This document shows, one piece after another, positions 8,636 to 17,673 of a stretch of 60,884 bases of DNA (position 1 is the stretch's first letter; every line of letters begins with the position of its first letter). The stretch comes from Lachnospiraceae bacterium. GTDB taxonomy: Bacteria; Bacillota; Clostridia; Lachnospirales; Lachnospiraceae. The stretch lies in assembly GCA_017552715.1 (NCBI GenBank), contig JAFZOW010000123.1, positions 1 through 60,884 of the forward strand. Direction: 5' to 3'. The notes below the pieces were generated by a model, which worked only from the letters and a program-made list of their open reading frames with translations, did not search any database and was not told the origin of the DNA. The translations under genes and the position numbers were made by a program.

Positions 8636-9375
8636 CGGAGCTGGACCGGCTTATACGGATCAAGCGGAACATAGTGATCGTACTTTCGGTTGTATGTGTC
8701 CTGCTGCTGGCCTTCTGGTTCCTTTTGCGGGAATACACCGTTACCACGGTATACGTGGAAGGGAACAAGCATTATTCGGCGGCGGAGATACGTTCCATAG
8801 TGGAGGACGGATGGTTTGGCGATAATACCCTGATGCTCTCGCTGAAATACCGCAAGCGCTCCGTAAAGAACGTTCCCTTTGTGGAGACCATGGATGTGCG
8901 CGTGGAGGATAAGCACACGGTGCACATCACCGTATATGAGAAGGCGCTGGCAGGTTATATCCGATACCTGGACAGCTATATGTACTTTGATAAGGATGGG
9001 ATCGTAGTGGAAAATGCCCAGGTGGCCACGGCGGGACTGCCCCTGGTAACGGGCCTGAGATTTGACCATCTGGCCATGTACGAGCCCCTGCCGGTGGAGG
9101 ATCCGGCTGTATTCCAGACCATACTGGATGTGACCAAGATCCTGGCAAAGTACGAGATCGAAACGGACCGTATCTATTTTAACGCGGCGGGAGAGATGAC
9201 ACTGTATTTCGGAGATGTGCGTGCGCAGCTGGGGGATGAACGTCTTCTGGAAGAGAAGATACAGCAGCTGGATGCCATCCTTCCTTCCCTGAAGGGGGAG
9301 AGCGGGGCGCTGGATCTTAGCTCCTATGAAAGTGACAGTACCAGCATCACTTTTCAGAGGGATAAAAAACAGTAA
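8632..9375 (+). CDS. ftsQ: Cell division protein FtsQ/DivIB
   Basis: A 247-residue single-pass divisome protein: short cytoplasmic head, one membrane helix (about residues 14-33), then a POTRA domain starting with TVTTVYVEGNKHYSAAEI, and a beta domain with VRVEDKHTVHITVYEKALAGYI. It scaffolds FtsL and DivIC to control FtsW-PBP. The ATG overlaps the ftsW stop (ATGA), implying coupled translation. It is the last gene before the separate ftsZ promoter. Confidence 0.93.
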   Translation: MTELDRLIRIKRNIVIVLSVVCVLLLAFWFLLREYTVTTVYVEGNKHYSAAEIRSIVEDGWFGDNTLMLSLKYRKRSVKNVPFVETMDVRVEDKHTVHITVYEKALAGYIRYLDSYMYFDKDGIVVENAQVATAGLPLVTGLRFDHLAMYEPLPVEDPAVFQTILDVTKILAKYEIETDRIYFNAAGEMTLYFGDVRAQLGDERLLEEKIQQLDAILPSLKGESGALDLSSYESDSTSITFQRDKKQ

Positions 9376-9431
9376 TTTGACTAAGATGGTCAACGCTTGC
9401 AAAAGGCCTGCATTTTTTGGGCCAAAAGCGC

Positions 9432-9460
9432 TTGTCAATCTTATAAAATCATAATATTAT
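9432..9460 (+). promoter_or_regulatory. Promoter of ftsZ
   Basis: TTGTCA (9432-9437), 17-nt spacer, TATTAT (9455-9460). The predicted start near 9467 gives a leader of about 80 nt, so ftsZ can be expressed independently of the upstream cluster. Confidence 0.82.
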
Positions 9461-9545
9461 ATTAAAGCGGCTACATGATGTGGTAGTTTTTATGGCGGCG
9501 AGTCCACCATATGATGTATAAGAACAGTTTAGGGAGGGAAAGGCA

Positions 9546-10934
9546 TTGATAGAAGTAGATGAGCTCGAATCCAGCACAATCGTAAAGATCAAAGTCGTTG
9601 GTGTGGGCGGTGCCGGAAACAATGCGGTAAACCGGATGATCGAAGAGGGGATCGCCGGTGTTGAATATTATGCCGTCAACTGTGACAAGCAGGCGCTTCT
9701 GAACACCAAATCGGCCATCCCTCTGCAGATCGGTGAAAAAACGACCCAGGGCTTCGGCGCAGGTGCGGATCCTGAAATAGGAAGACAGGCGGCCGAAGAG
9801 AGTGAGGACGATATCCGTGAAGCCCTGCAGGGTGCGGAGATGGTCTTCGTTACCTGCGGTATGGGCGGCGGTACCGGAACGGGTGCGGCTCCCGTGGTGG
9901 CCAGGATCGCCAAGGAAATGGGCTGCCTGGTGGTGGCTGTGGTGACCAAGCCTTTTACTTACGAAGGCGATTTCCGTATGCAGAATGCATTAAACGGTAT
10001 CGAAAACCTTCGGGCAAATATCGATACCCTGGTGGTGGTTCCCAACGATAAGATCCTTGAGATCGCGGACCGCCGCATGACAAAGAAGGACGGCTTCAAG
10101 AAGGCGGATGAGATCCTTCAGCAGATCGTACAGAGCATTACGGAACTGATCAATAAGGTGATGGCTGTGAACATCGACTTTTCCGATGTGCGTAAGGTCA
10201 TGTGCAATGCCGGTATCGCTCATGTGGGTATGGGCGTAGGCAGCGGCGAGGAAAAAGCCATCGATGCTGTTAAGCTTGCGGTAGAGAACAAGCTTCTTGA
10301 GACCAACATCGACAATGCAAAGCAGGTACTGCTTTATATCACTGCTCAGAACTATACCATGTATGACGAGCAGCAGATCTCCGAATACATCGTTTCCCTT
10401 ACGGGCCGCGGTGTAAACCTGATCATCGGCTGTGATGATGAGGACGAAGCTCTCGATCAGGATACCTGCCGGGTGGTGCTTATCGCCACGGGTATCGATG
10501 AGCCCATGAACCATGGCGGCGGTCGTATGGTCAGCGCCAGGGATTATCGTCAGGGCGCAAGACCGGTCGTAGGTGTTCCCGGAGGAGCTCCTCTCCGTCA
10601 GCCCCAGCCTCAGGTGGGTGTACCCCAGGGTACCATGCCCATACAGGCCGACCAGCAGGGTATGCAGCGTCAGAATCCTGCAAGAGCCAGCTTTGCCGGT
10701 GCTTTCCAGCAGCAGGGTGAGGTTCCCGTGCAGCAGGATGAGATGAATCCCGCACCCGCATACCGTCAGGGCGGAGTTCCCGGAAGCGGAACGAACAATA
10801 TCCCCCGCTTCAACAGCTACAACTCTCCCGCAACCGGTGCCACCGGACGTCTCCCGGTACGGCCGAAGGAGCAGTACGTGATCCCCAGCTTTATCCGTTC
10901 TTCGAAGGATAAGCGCGATGAGGATGAAGACTGA
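9546..10934 (+). CDS. ftsZ: Cell division protein FtsZ
   Basis: Tubulin-like GTPase that forms the Z ring. The signature loop GGGTGTG is at residues 107-113 and the T7 synergy loop NIDFSDV at 209-215, with catalytic D211 and D214. After the globular domain (to about 320) is a long Gln/Pro-rich linker of about 110 residues. The conserved C-terminal peptide YVIPSFIR follows; it binds FtsA/SepF-type tethers, and the protein ends in a charged tail (KDKRDEDED). The start is TTG at 9546, preceded by GGGAGGG; no in-frame ATG is available before the conserved region. Confidence 0.98.
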   Translation: MIEVDELESSTIVKIKVVGVGGAGNNAVNRMIEEGIAGVEYYAVNCDKQALLNTKSAIPLQIGEKTTQGFGAGADPEIGRQAAEESEDDIREALQGAEMVFVTCGMGGGTGTGAAPVVARIAKEMGCLVVAVVTKPFTYEGDFRMQNALNGIENLRANIDTLVVVPNDKILEIADRRMTKKDGFKKADEILQQIVQSITELINKVMAVNIDFSDVRKVMCNAGIAHVGMGVGSGEEKAIDAVKLAVENKLLETNIDNAKQVLLYITAQNYTMYDEQQISEYIVSLTGRGVNLIIGCDDEDEALDQDTCRVVLIATGIDEPMNHGGGRMVSARDYRQGARPVVGVPGGAPLRQPQPQVGVPQGTMPIQADQQGMQRQNPARASFAGAFQQQGEVPVQQDEMNPAPAYRQGGVPGSGTNNIPRFNSYNSPATGATGRLPVRPKEQYVIPSFIRSSKDKRDEDED

Positions 10935-10963
10935 GTTCAGCTTTTTTGATCAATGATTTATGG

Positions 10964-10988
10964 GAGTCTCCCGATGTCTGGGAGACTC
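10964..10988 (+). terminator. Hairpin after ftsZ (weak terminator or attenuator)
   Basis: A perfect 9-bp stem, GAGTCTCCC (10964-10972) with GGGAGACTC (10980-10988), and a 7-nt loop. It is followed only by TTTCTG, so termination may be partial and folP may be read through. Confidence 0.65.
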
Positions 10989-11020
10989 TTTCTGCATAAG
11001 GGAACAGGATGGTTTAGCTG

Positions 11021-11890
11021 ATGCAGATCGGAAACAGGGTATTTGATCTGAATAATGGAAAAACCTATATAGCGGGGATCTTAAACCTTACACCCGATTC
11101 TTTTTCGGATGGGGGGAAGGCGCTGGAAAAGGGCGTGATCGCGGCGGCTTTGGCTCTGGAGGAAGATGGGGCCGATATGCTGGATGTAGGGGCCGAGTCC
11201 ACCAGACCGGGTGCCAGGTTCATTCCGGAACCGGAGGAACGGGAACGTCTTCTGCCGGCTCTTCTGGAGCTGAAAAAACGTATCACCATCCCCATTTCCG
11301 TAGATACCTATAAGGCTGAGATAGCCGCGGCGGCACTGGATGCCGGGGCGGATATGATCAATGATGTTCACGGTCTGCGTACTCCGGATCTTAAGGACAG
11401 CGGCATGGCAAAAGTGATCGCGGAATACAGGGTGCCCGTGGTGATCATGCATAACGATTTTCTTTCGAGAGATCCGTCGGAGCGAACCGCTGCACAGCTG
11501 GAAGCCGCCGGGGTCATTCCCGGAACGGATATCGTGCAGCGGGTCACGGAAGGGCTTTCCGCCGGTATCGCCATAGCGAAGGCAGCGGGAGTGGAAGAGG
11601 ATCAGATCGCGCTGGATCCCGGGATCGGCTTCGGAAAGAGCCATGAGGAAGAACTGGAATTACTCAAGCGCCTTAAGCTCCTTTCGGGTCTTGGCTGTCC
11701 GCTGTATCTCGGTACTTCCCGGAAATCCCTGATCGGGGATGTGCTGGATCTTCCCGTGGATCAGAGGGAAGAGGGAACCCTGGTAACTACCATACTGGCT
11801 GCCCAGGCCGGCTGTTCTTTTGTGCGGGTGCATGATGTGAGAGCGAACCGCCGGGCACTGGATATGCTCACGGCGATCCGAGAGGCTTAG
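11021..11890 (+). CDS. folP: Dihydropteroate synthase
   Basis: Condenses p-aminobenzoate with hydroxymethyl-dihydropterin pyrophosphate in folate synthesis; the sulfonamide target. A TIM-barrel protein of 289 residues with the pterin and pyrophosphate motifs ILNLTPDSFSDGG (about 19-31) and DVGAESTRPGA (about 56-66), then DPGIGFGKS (about 202-210) and GTSRKSLIG. No other folate genes are adjacent, so it is an isolated pathway member. The next gene starts two bases after its stop. Confidence 0.96.
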   Translation: MQIGNRVFDLNNGKTYIAGILNLTPDSFSDGGKALEKGVIAAALALEEDGADMLDVGAESTRPGARFIPEPEERERLLPALLELKKRITIPISVDTYKAEIAAAALDAGADMINDVHGLRTPDLKDSGMAKVIAEYRVPVVIMHNDFLSRDPSERTAAQLEAAGVIPGTDIVQRVTEGLSAGIAIAKAAGVEEDQIALDPGIGFGKSHEEELELLKRLKLLSGLGCPLYLGTSRKSLIGDVLDLPVDQREEGTLVTTILAAQAGCSFVRVHDVRANRRALDMLTAIREA

Positions 11891-11892
11891 CT

Positions 11893-13677
11893 ATGACGGC
11901 AGAACAAAAGCGCGATCTTAAGAGCGCGATCCTTGCGTTTATCTCGCTCTGGGCCATCGTATGGACCATCAACTTCAGTTTCCGTGACCCCGTAAGCATC
12001 ATTCTGTATTTCTTCCTGTTTTTCTTTTTCCGCTTTACGGCGGATGTATCTCCCAAAGAGGGCAGGCATCCCATACGTATCACTGCGGCGATCTATACGC
12101 TCTTCAGCGTGCTGAAGGCCCAGGACCGCACCATGGAATACTTTGAGAGCGGTGTATTTCTCACCCTTACTTTTGTCGTGCTCATCTGCGGCTGGTATAT
12201 CCTGCTGCTCCGCCTGCTGGAATTACTGGTGAAAGTGCTGAACAGTGAGAAGGCCCGGAGTTTTCTGCGGCGCAGGGAAGAGGGAAAGGGGCGGATCGCG
12301 GCTTTCCGCAGGCATATCCTGCTGTATTCCTTCCTGATCCTTATACTCTGCTGGCTGCCCTGGTTTCTTTACAGTTATCCGGGGATCTTTGATCCCGATC
12401 CCATCAACCAGATCGAACAGTTCCTGGGCATGAAGCCCTGGAGCAATCATCATCCCGTGGCACATACCCTGCTCATGGGGGCATGCTTTAACTTTGGGAA
12501 GCTTCTCGGCGGGGATATGAATTTCTGCATTGCCTGCTACACGGCTTTTCAGAGCATCTTCCTGGCCTTTTCCTGTGCGCTGCTCATCCGTACCCTGGAC
12601 AGGGTACTTAAGCTGCGTTTTGCCGTAAGTGTCATCGTGCTGGCTTTTTTTGCCCTGGTTCCTTTCATGCCGGTGCAGGCCCTGCTGGTGGGGAAGGATA
12701 CGGTCTTTGCTTCGGTAGCCATACTCTTCTGCTGCCTGCTGGCGGAGACGGTATATGCGGGAGCGGAGCTAGGCACTGTGGCTTCCGTGCTGCGCTGCGT
12801 ACTTCTGAACCTGACGGCAGTGCTATTCTGCCTGTTCCGTACCAACGGCTGGTATGCTTATCTTTTTGTGAGTCTGTGTTTTATCTTCTGTTACCGGAAA
12901 AAGCTGCTTTCGGCGCTGCTTCATGTGCTGCCGGCGGTATTGATCGCGGGGCTGATCCGTGGGCCGGTATACGATTCCTTTGGCATCGTTAAGCCCGATA
13001 TGGCGGAATCCCTGCATGTGCCTACCCAGCAGATCGCCTGTGTGATCGCCAGGGGGCATGAGATATCGGAGAAGGATCGAGAGCTGATCGAAGCGGTGGT
13101 GGAGATCGACCGCATTCCCGAGCTCTATGTGAACTGGTTTGCCGACAATATCAAGGAGCTGATCCGGGCCGGGCATCCCGAGGTCATAGAAGAGAATAAA
13201 GGGGCCTATCTCGGCTTGTGGATACGGCTGGGACTGCGTCATCCCCTGGATTATCTCTCCGCCTGGACGGGACTGGCGGGAAACATCTTCTATCCGGAAG
13301 GTGATTATGATGTGGCCTCCATCGAAGGAGTCTATCCCAACGATCTGGGGATCACTCAGCAGCCGCTGATCCACGGATCCGTGCTGGTGCAGCTGCGGGC
13401 CTCCCTCATCCGCATCGGGAACTTCCTTCCTCTTTACGGTTTCCTCTGGAGTATGGGCAGCTATTTCTGGGTACTGATCCTGGCGCTGCTGCTCCTGATC
13501 CTTCAGCGTTCCGGCAGGGAGCGGCTGCTTATCCTCATGCCTGCGCTGGGCGTCATACTCACGCTCTTTCTGGCCATACCCTCGGCGAAGCTTTTCCGCT
13601 ACGGCTTTTCCTATATCGTGCTCACGCCACTGGTGTTGTGCGTCTTCTGCCTGCCGGAGAAAGGAGAACGCTCATGA
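11893..13677 (+). CDS. DUF6020-family polytopic membrane protein
   Basis: A 594-residue protein with roughly a dozen hydrophobic segments. The loop after the first spans contains PWFLYSYPGIFDPDPINQI and then WSNHHPVAHTLLMG, sequence I associate with the DUF6020 family found in Lachnospiraceae and other Gram-positives. The large-loop plan with an acidic motif after a membrane span resembles GT-C type glycosyltransferases, so transfer of a lipid-linked sugar in surface polymer synthesis is plausible but inferred. It overlaps the next membrane gene by four bases (ATGA), so the two are translationally coupled and likely work together. Confidence 0.75.
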   Translation: MTAEQKRDLKSAILAFISLWAIVWTINFSFRDPVSIILYFFLFFFFRFTADVSPKEGRHPIRITAAIYTLFSVLKAQDRTMEYFESGVFLTLTFVVLICGWYILLLRLLELLVKVLNSEKARSFLRRREEGKGRIAAFRRHILLYSFLILILCWLPWFLYSYPGIFDPDPINQIEQFLGMKPWSNHHPVAHTLLMGACFNFGKLLGGDMNFCIACYTAFQSIFLAFSCALLIRTLDRVLKLRFAVSVIVLAFFALVPFMPVQALLVGKDTVFASVAILFCCLLAETVYAGAELGTVASVLRCVLLNLTAVLFCLFRTNGWYAYLFVSLCFIFCYRKKLLSALLHVLPAVLIAGLIRGPVYDSFGIVKPDMAESLHVPTQQIACVIARGHEISEKDRELIEAVVEIDRIPELYVNWFADNIKELIRAGHPEVIEENKGAYLGLWIRLGLRHPLDYLSAWTGLAGNIFYPEGDYDVASIEGVYPNDLGITQQPLIHGSVLVQLRASLIRIGNFLPLYGFLWSMGSYFWVLILALLLLILQRSGRERLLILMPALGVILTLFLAIPSAKLFRYGFSYIVLTPLVLCVFCLPEKGERS

Positions 13678-14750
13678 GCGCCCTTACGGTCCTGCGGGGA
13701 GGAAGTACTCTGCTTTTGCTTTTGGGACTAAGTCCCTTCTGCTGCGGAGCTTTGCTCCTACGTAAAGAGGAGGCGGGGGGAGAAGAGTCCCCCGGATTTC
13801 TTGAGATCTATATCCGCGGCCTGGTCTTTGTACTGGCTCTCTTTGAACTTACAGCCGTTCCTTTTATCGTGGCTCTGGGATCCTTCCGGAAGCTCTGCCT
13901 GGTATACGGCATTGTGCTGGCACTGTGTACGGTCTTCGGAGCATGGCGCATGATCGGGATGCCGAAGAAAAAGGCGGCCCCGGCGGAGAAGGCCACCCTT
14001 AAGCAGCGCCTTCCCTGGCTGCTGATCGCGGTCCTTCTCATCATCCAGTCGGTCTTTTTTGTGATCTTTCAGCATCCTGACGGGGACGATGCCTATTATG
14101 TGGCCCAGTCGGTGATCAGCATCCACACGGATGTGATGTATCAGAAGGAAGCTTATTCGGGTTATTCCATGCCTCTGGATGCACGCCATGCCCTGGGGGC
14201 CTTTCCCATCTGGATCGCCTGGCTTTCCCTTTGCTCGGGGGTGCATCCCACCATACTGGCTCACAGCATGCTGGCGCCTTTTCTCCTGGCTTTGATGTAC
14301 GGGGGCTATGCTCTGCTGGGGAAGCGGCTCTTTTCCGATAAGCTCCGCTATCTGCCATATTTCCTGCTGATTCTGGGACTTTGGTATACCCGATCCACGG
14401 TCTCACTGTTTACGGCGGAGAGCTTTGCCTACGGGCGGATCTGGCAGGGTAAGGCTTTGTTTTCCAACCTGATCGTACCCCTGGCTTTTGCCTGGCTGCT
14501 GGACCTTTTTAAAGAGAAAAAGCAGGCAGCCCTGCGGCTTTTTGTTCTGGCCTTTGCTGCAGTACTCTGCAGCACCGCGGCCATCTTCATGCTGGGGATA
14601 CTCTACGGCTGCGGAGTCCTTGTCCTGGGGATATACAGTATTAAGGAAACGAAAAAGCTGACGCCCTGCATAAAGCGGGTATTTCCTCTTTGCCTGGCGG
14701 TCCTTCCGCTGCTGGCCGGCGGCGTTATCTATCTGTTGATAAGGAGATAG
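13674..14750 (+). CDS. DUF6077-like membrane protein, N-terminal part of a split gene
   Basis: A 358-residue membrane protein, ATG at 13674 preceded by AAAGGAG. The track from GTG 13638 adds residues without a ribosome site and is rejected. The region HPDGDDAYYVAQSVIS and LDARHALGAFPIWIAW, then GRIWQGKALFSNLIVPLAFAW, is characteristic of DUF6077-type proteins that accompany DUF6020. An Asp-rich motif in the first large outer loop (DGDDAYY) again suggests a GT-C-like active site. The protein ends abruptly after a membrane span (LLIRR), and the next gene continues with membrane spans and a soluble tail. The two look like one ancestral protein cut in two. Confidence 0.6.
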   Translation: MSALTVLRGGSTLLLLLGLSPFCCGALLLRKEEAGGEESPGFLEIYIRGLVFVLALFELTAVPFIVALGSFRKLCLVYGIVLALCTVFGAWRMIGMPKKKAAPAEKATLKQRLPWLLIAVLLIIQSVFFVIFQHPDGDDAYYVAQSVISIHTDVMYQKEAYSGYSMPLDARHALGAFPIWIAWLSLCSGVHPTILAHSMLAPFLLALMYGGYALLGKRLFSDKLRYLPYFLLILGLWYTRSTVSLFTAESFAYGRIWQGKALFSNLIVPLAFAWLLDLFKEKKQAALRLFVLAFAAVLCSTAAIFMLGILYGCGVLVLGIYSIKETKKLTPCIKRVFPLCLAVLPLLAGGVIYLLIRR

Positions 14751-14753
14751 AAG

Positions 14754-15563
14754 ATGGCAACCCTGCAGGTGATCCTGAACCGATTAAGTGATTACAACGG
14801 AAAGACCCTGTATTTCGTCTTTTTCCTGGCGGCATGGTTTTATCTCTTCTTTGCCGAAAAGGAGAAGGAGAAGCGGCTGCTTTTTGTGTGGCTTCCCCTT
14901 GTATTGATGGGAGTATTTGTCTGCCCGCTGAGCGCCTGGGTTTCCATTCATTTCTTCCTGGACGAGGAGACCTATTACCGCCAGCTCTGGCTCATCCCCT
15001 ACGGGGCGGTGGTCTGCTATGCCGCTCTTCATGCCTTTCACGGGATGAAGGGGAAGCGCCTGCGGATAGGGCTTTCCTGTGCCTCCCTGGTGCTTGTCTT
15101 TATACACAAGATCCCCTTCGGTCATCGTATGCTCTACAGCCGTGCCGAAAACGCCTATCATATCCCGGGAGCCATGATCGAATTGACGGATTACCTTCTG
15201 GACCAGCGCTGTGTGGTGGAGTATGAGTACCCGCCCCGGACGGCTTTCCCCGGGGAGCTGCTGGAATACAATCACCAGTACAGTGCGGCCATCATAAGCG
15301 CCTACGGTCGGGAATCCCTGATCTCCCGCTGGGGGAACGGTCACGACCTGCTCATGGCCATCAACGGGCCCCAGCCCGTATCCATGGAGGAGCTCTGCGC
15401 CATCGCGGAGGAGCATGTGATCGACTGCTTCATCTTAAACCGGGAAGTCACGCAGACTACGGGCAACTGTGCCGACTACGGCTATGCCTATGCAGGGGCC
15501 GTGGGTATTTATGATGTCTATATGCTTCCCTGGATGGCCTGGAGCGAGGAGCATCCCAGGTAA
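14754..15563 (+). CDS. Membrane protein, C-terminal part of the split DUF6077-like protein
   Basis: A 269-residue protein starting three bases after the previous stop, with AAGGAG (14741-14746) seven bases before its ATG. It has about four membrane spans (to about residue 125), including the loop FLDEETYYRQLWLIPYGAVV. A soluble domain of about 140 residues follows, with no recognised motif. The strong ribosome site overlapping the upstream gene suggests a stable two-polypeptide arrangement rather than fresh decay. Confidence 0.55.
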   Translation: MATLQVILNRLSDYNGKTLYFVFFLAAWFYLFFAEKEKEKRLLFVWLPLVLMGVFVCPLSAWVSIHFFLDEETYYRQLWLIPYGAVVCYAALHAFHGMKGKRLRIGLSCASLVLVFIHKIPFGHRMLYSRAENAYHIPGAMIELTDYLLDQRCVVEYEYPPRTAFPGELLEYNHQYSAAIISAYGRESLISRWGNGHDLLMAINGPQPVSMEELCAIAEEHVIDCFILNREVTQTTGNCADYGYAYAGAVGIYDVYMLPWMAWSEEHPR

Positions 15564-15582
15564 GCGTTCATCGGCCTGCGGA

Positions 15583-15612
15583 TTGACAAAACACCCTTCA
15601 TCGGGATAAAAT
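15583..15612 (+). promoter_or_regulatory. Promoter of the acyltransferase gene
   Basis: Consensus TTGACA (15583-15588), 18-nt spacer, TAAAAT (15607-15612). The predicted transcript start near 15619 lies downstream of the ATG at 15616 and upstream of the TTG at 15643, which supports the later start codon. Confidence 0.75.
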
Positions 15613-15642
15613 TATATGGATAATGTTCTGAAGGAGAGGGAC

Positions 15643-16827
15643 TTGGAGAGTAAGCGGCTTAAATGGCTGGACGGCTTAAAGGGACTGGCATGCATGGGTG
15701 TCTTCACCCATCATTTTATGCTGGGGCTTTTCCCTTCCAGTTATTACGGAGAGGATGCGATGCCTAAGCTTTCCGGCGCTCTGGATTACTATCTTTCCTT
15801 TTCTCCTTTCAGTGTGGTGATCAACGGGAATTTCTGGGTGCATCTCTTTATCCTGATCAGTGCCTTCCTGCCGGCCTACAGACTGATGCAGACGAAGGAA
15901 GAGGATTTTCGGAGCAAGGCATCAACTACGCTGCTCCGGCGTTATCCGCGCCTGGCGCTGCCGATCTTTGTATTTTCCATGGGGAATTATTGTATCCTTA
16001 GGCTGTTGATGCATTTTGACCTGAATTACAGCGGGAAAGAGCTGAATTACGGTCTTGCCGATTACATACGGCATACGCTCTTTTTCCAGTTCTTTGCCCA
16101 GGACGATACGATCCTGGGGCCGCTCTGGACCATACATTATCTCTTCTTTGCCGTGATCTTTGCGGTGCTCCTTTCCATGCTTGCCAGGAAAAACTTCCGC
16201 TTTATGTCGGCACTGCTGCTTTTACTGATCATCCCGGTGGGCAGCGTGGACTGGAATTATCTTCCTGTGCTTTTGGGCGTACTGCTGGCGGATATCTGCG
16301 CCAACGGTCGTCTGCTGTGGTTAAAGGATAGATTTAAGTTTATGGAACGGCGGGGCGGGAAGATCGCGGTATCCGTGCTGCTGATCCTGTTGGGGCTCTT
16401 TCTCGGGGGCTATCCTTCCTATGTTACTCCCCATAACATTTATGAGATCTTTATCACGATCGGGCCGATCTGGAGATTTCTGGGTATCCTGAATACGGCA
16501 GCTTTCCTGCATGCCCTCGGAGCTTTCATGGTCATGGGAGGGCTGATGATCTGGAACGAAGAGAAGCTGCCTTCACCTCTTTCAACAAAGCCGATGCAGT
16601 TCCTGGGGAGCTGCTGCATGGGGATCTTCCTTTTGCATCTTCCCTGGCTGGAGTATCTGGGCTATTATCTGAATAAGGAGATCCTTTATCCGAAGACGGG
16701 GAGCTGGGGCTATGCCGCACTGATCCTTTATCCGATCATGGCGCTGCTGATCCTGTTTTCGGCCTGGCTTTTTCACATCCTGGTGGAAAAGCCCTGTGAT
16801 AAGCTTTGCGCGAAGATAAAAGTCTGA
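15643..16827 (+). CDS. Acyltransferase 3 family membrane protein (OafA/YrhL-like)
   Basis: Integral membrane O-acyltransferase that probably acetylates an extracytoplasmic glycan. After the N-terminus RLKWLDGLKGLACMGVFTHH comes the family's first helix with its conserved His. About ten membrane spans follow. I place the start at TTG 15643: AAGGAG (15631-15636) is six bases upstream, and the promoter at 15583-15612 would put the ATG at 15616 before the transcript begins. The product is then 394 residues. The two preceding membrane proteins suggest a shared role in decorating a surface polymer; the substrate is unknown. Confidence 0.82.
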   Translation: MESKRLKWLDGLKGLACMGVFTHHFMLGLFPSSYYGEDAMPKLSGALDYYLSFSPFSVVINGNFWVHLFILISAFLPAYRLMQTKEEDFRSKASTTLLRRYPRLALPIFVFSMGNYCILRLLMHFDLNYSGKELNYGLADYIRHTLFFQFFAQDDTILGPLWTIHYLFFAVIFAVLLSMLARKNFRFMSALLLLLIIPVGSVDWNYLPVLLGVLLADICANGRLLWLKDRFKFMERRGGKIAVSVLLILLGLFLGGYPSYVTPHNIYEIFITIGPIWRFLGILNTAAFLHALGAFMVMGGLMIWNEEKLPSPLSTKPMQFLGSCCMGIFLLHLPWLEYLGYYLNKEILYPKTGSWGYAALILYPIMALLILFSAWLFHILVEKPCDKLCAKIKV

Positions 16828-16851
16828 GTTGTTTAAAGAAAGGAGATAAAA

Positions 16852-17661
16852 ATGTCGGAGAATTTCAAGTCTACGGGAGAATATGTGGCCAGTGAGGCGC
16901 TGATGGACAGCGTGAATGTGGCTATAGCCCTAAAGAAACCCCTGCTCATCAAGGGAGAGCCGGGAACCGGCAAGACCATGCTGGCGGAAGCGGTGGCAAA
17001 GTCCCTGGGGAAAAAGCTGATCATCTGGAATATCAAATCCACCACCAAGGCCCAGGACGGCCTGTATATGTACGACACGATACAGCGGCTTTACGACGGT
17101 CAGTTCGGGGAAGAGGGCGTGGATGATATCGCCCGCTATATCAAGCTGGGCAAGCTGGGAGAAGCTTTTGAGAGCGACGAGCAGGTGGTGCTTCTGATCG
17201 ATGAGATCGACAAGGCGGACCTGGAATTCCCCAACGACCTGCTCTGGGAGCTGGACCAGATGGAGTTTTATATCCATGAAACAAAGCGCACGGTAAAAGC
17301 GAAGCAGCGTCCCATCGTGATCATCACCTCCAATGCGGAGAAGGAGCTGCCGGATGCCTTCCTGCGCCGCTGCATCTTCCATTATATCGAATTCCCGGAT
17401 GCGGCCCTGATGGAAGAGATCGTGAAGGTCCATTATCCCGATATCGAGGAGAATCTCCTAAAGAATGCCATGGAGGTATTCTACTGGATCCGCAGCATCC
17501 GGGATGTACGCAAAAAGCCGTCCACTTCGGAACTCATCGACTGGGTGAACGCCCTGCAGATGAACGGGATCCCTACGGAGACCCTGAAGGAAAAACTTCC
17601 TTTCCTGGGGGTCATCGTAAAGAAGGACGAGGATCTGGAGACCGTAAAGCATTACGTATAA
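16852..17661 (+). CDS. MoxR-type AAA+ ATPase
   Basis: A 269-residue ATPase with Walker A GEPGTGKT at residues 35-42 and Walker B VVLLIDEIDKAD, followed by sensor regions (VIITSNAEKELPDAFLRRC). MoxR proteins act as chaperone-like ATPases that remodel or insert metal centres in partner proteins, usually with a von Willebrand A-domain protein encoded next door. Such a protein follows 12 nt later. AAAGGAG precedes the ATG. The client is unknown. Confidence 0.88.
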   Translation: MSENFKSTGEYVASEALMDSVNVAIALKKPLLIKGEPGTGKTMLAEAVAKSLGKKLIIWNIKSTTKAQDGLYMYDTIQRLYDGQFGEEGVDDIARYIKLGKLGEAFESDEQVVLLIDEIDKADLEFPNDLLWELDQMEFYIHETKRTVKAKQRPIVIITSNAEKELPDAFLRRCIFHYIEFPDAALMEEIVKVHYPDIEENLLKNAMEVFYWIRSIRDVRKKPSTSELIDWVNALQMNGIPTETLKEKLPFLGVIVKKDEDLETVKHYV

Positions 17662-17673
17662 GGAGAGGGTGTT

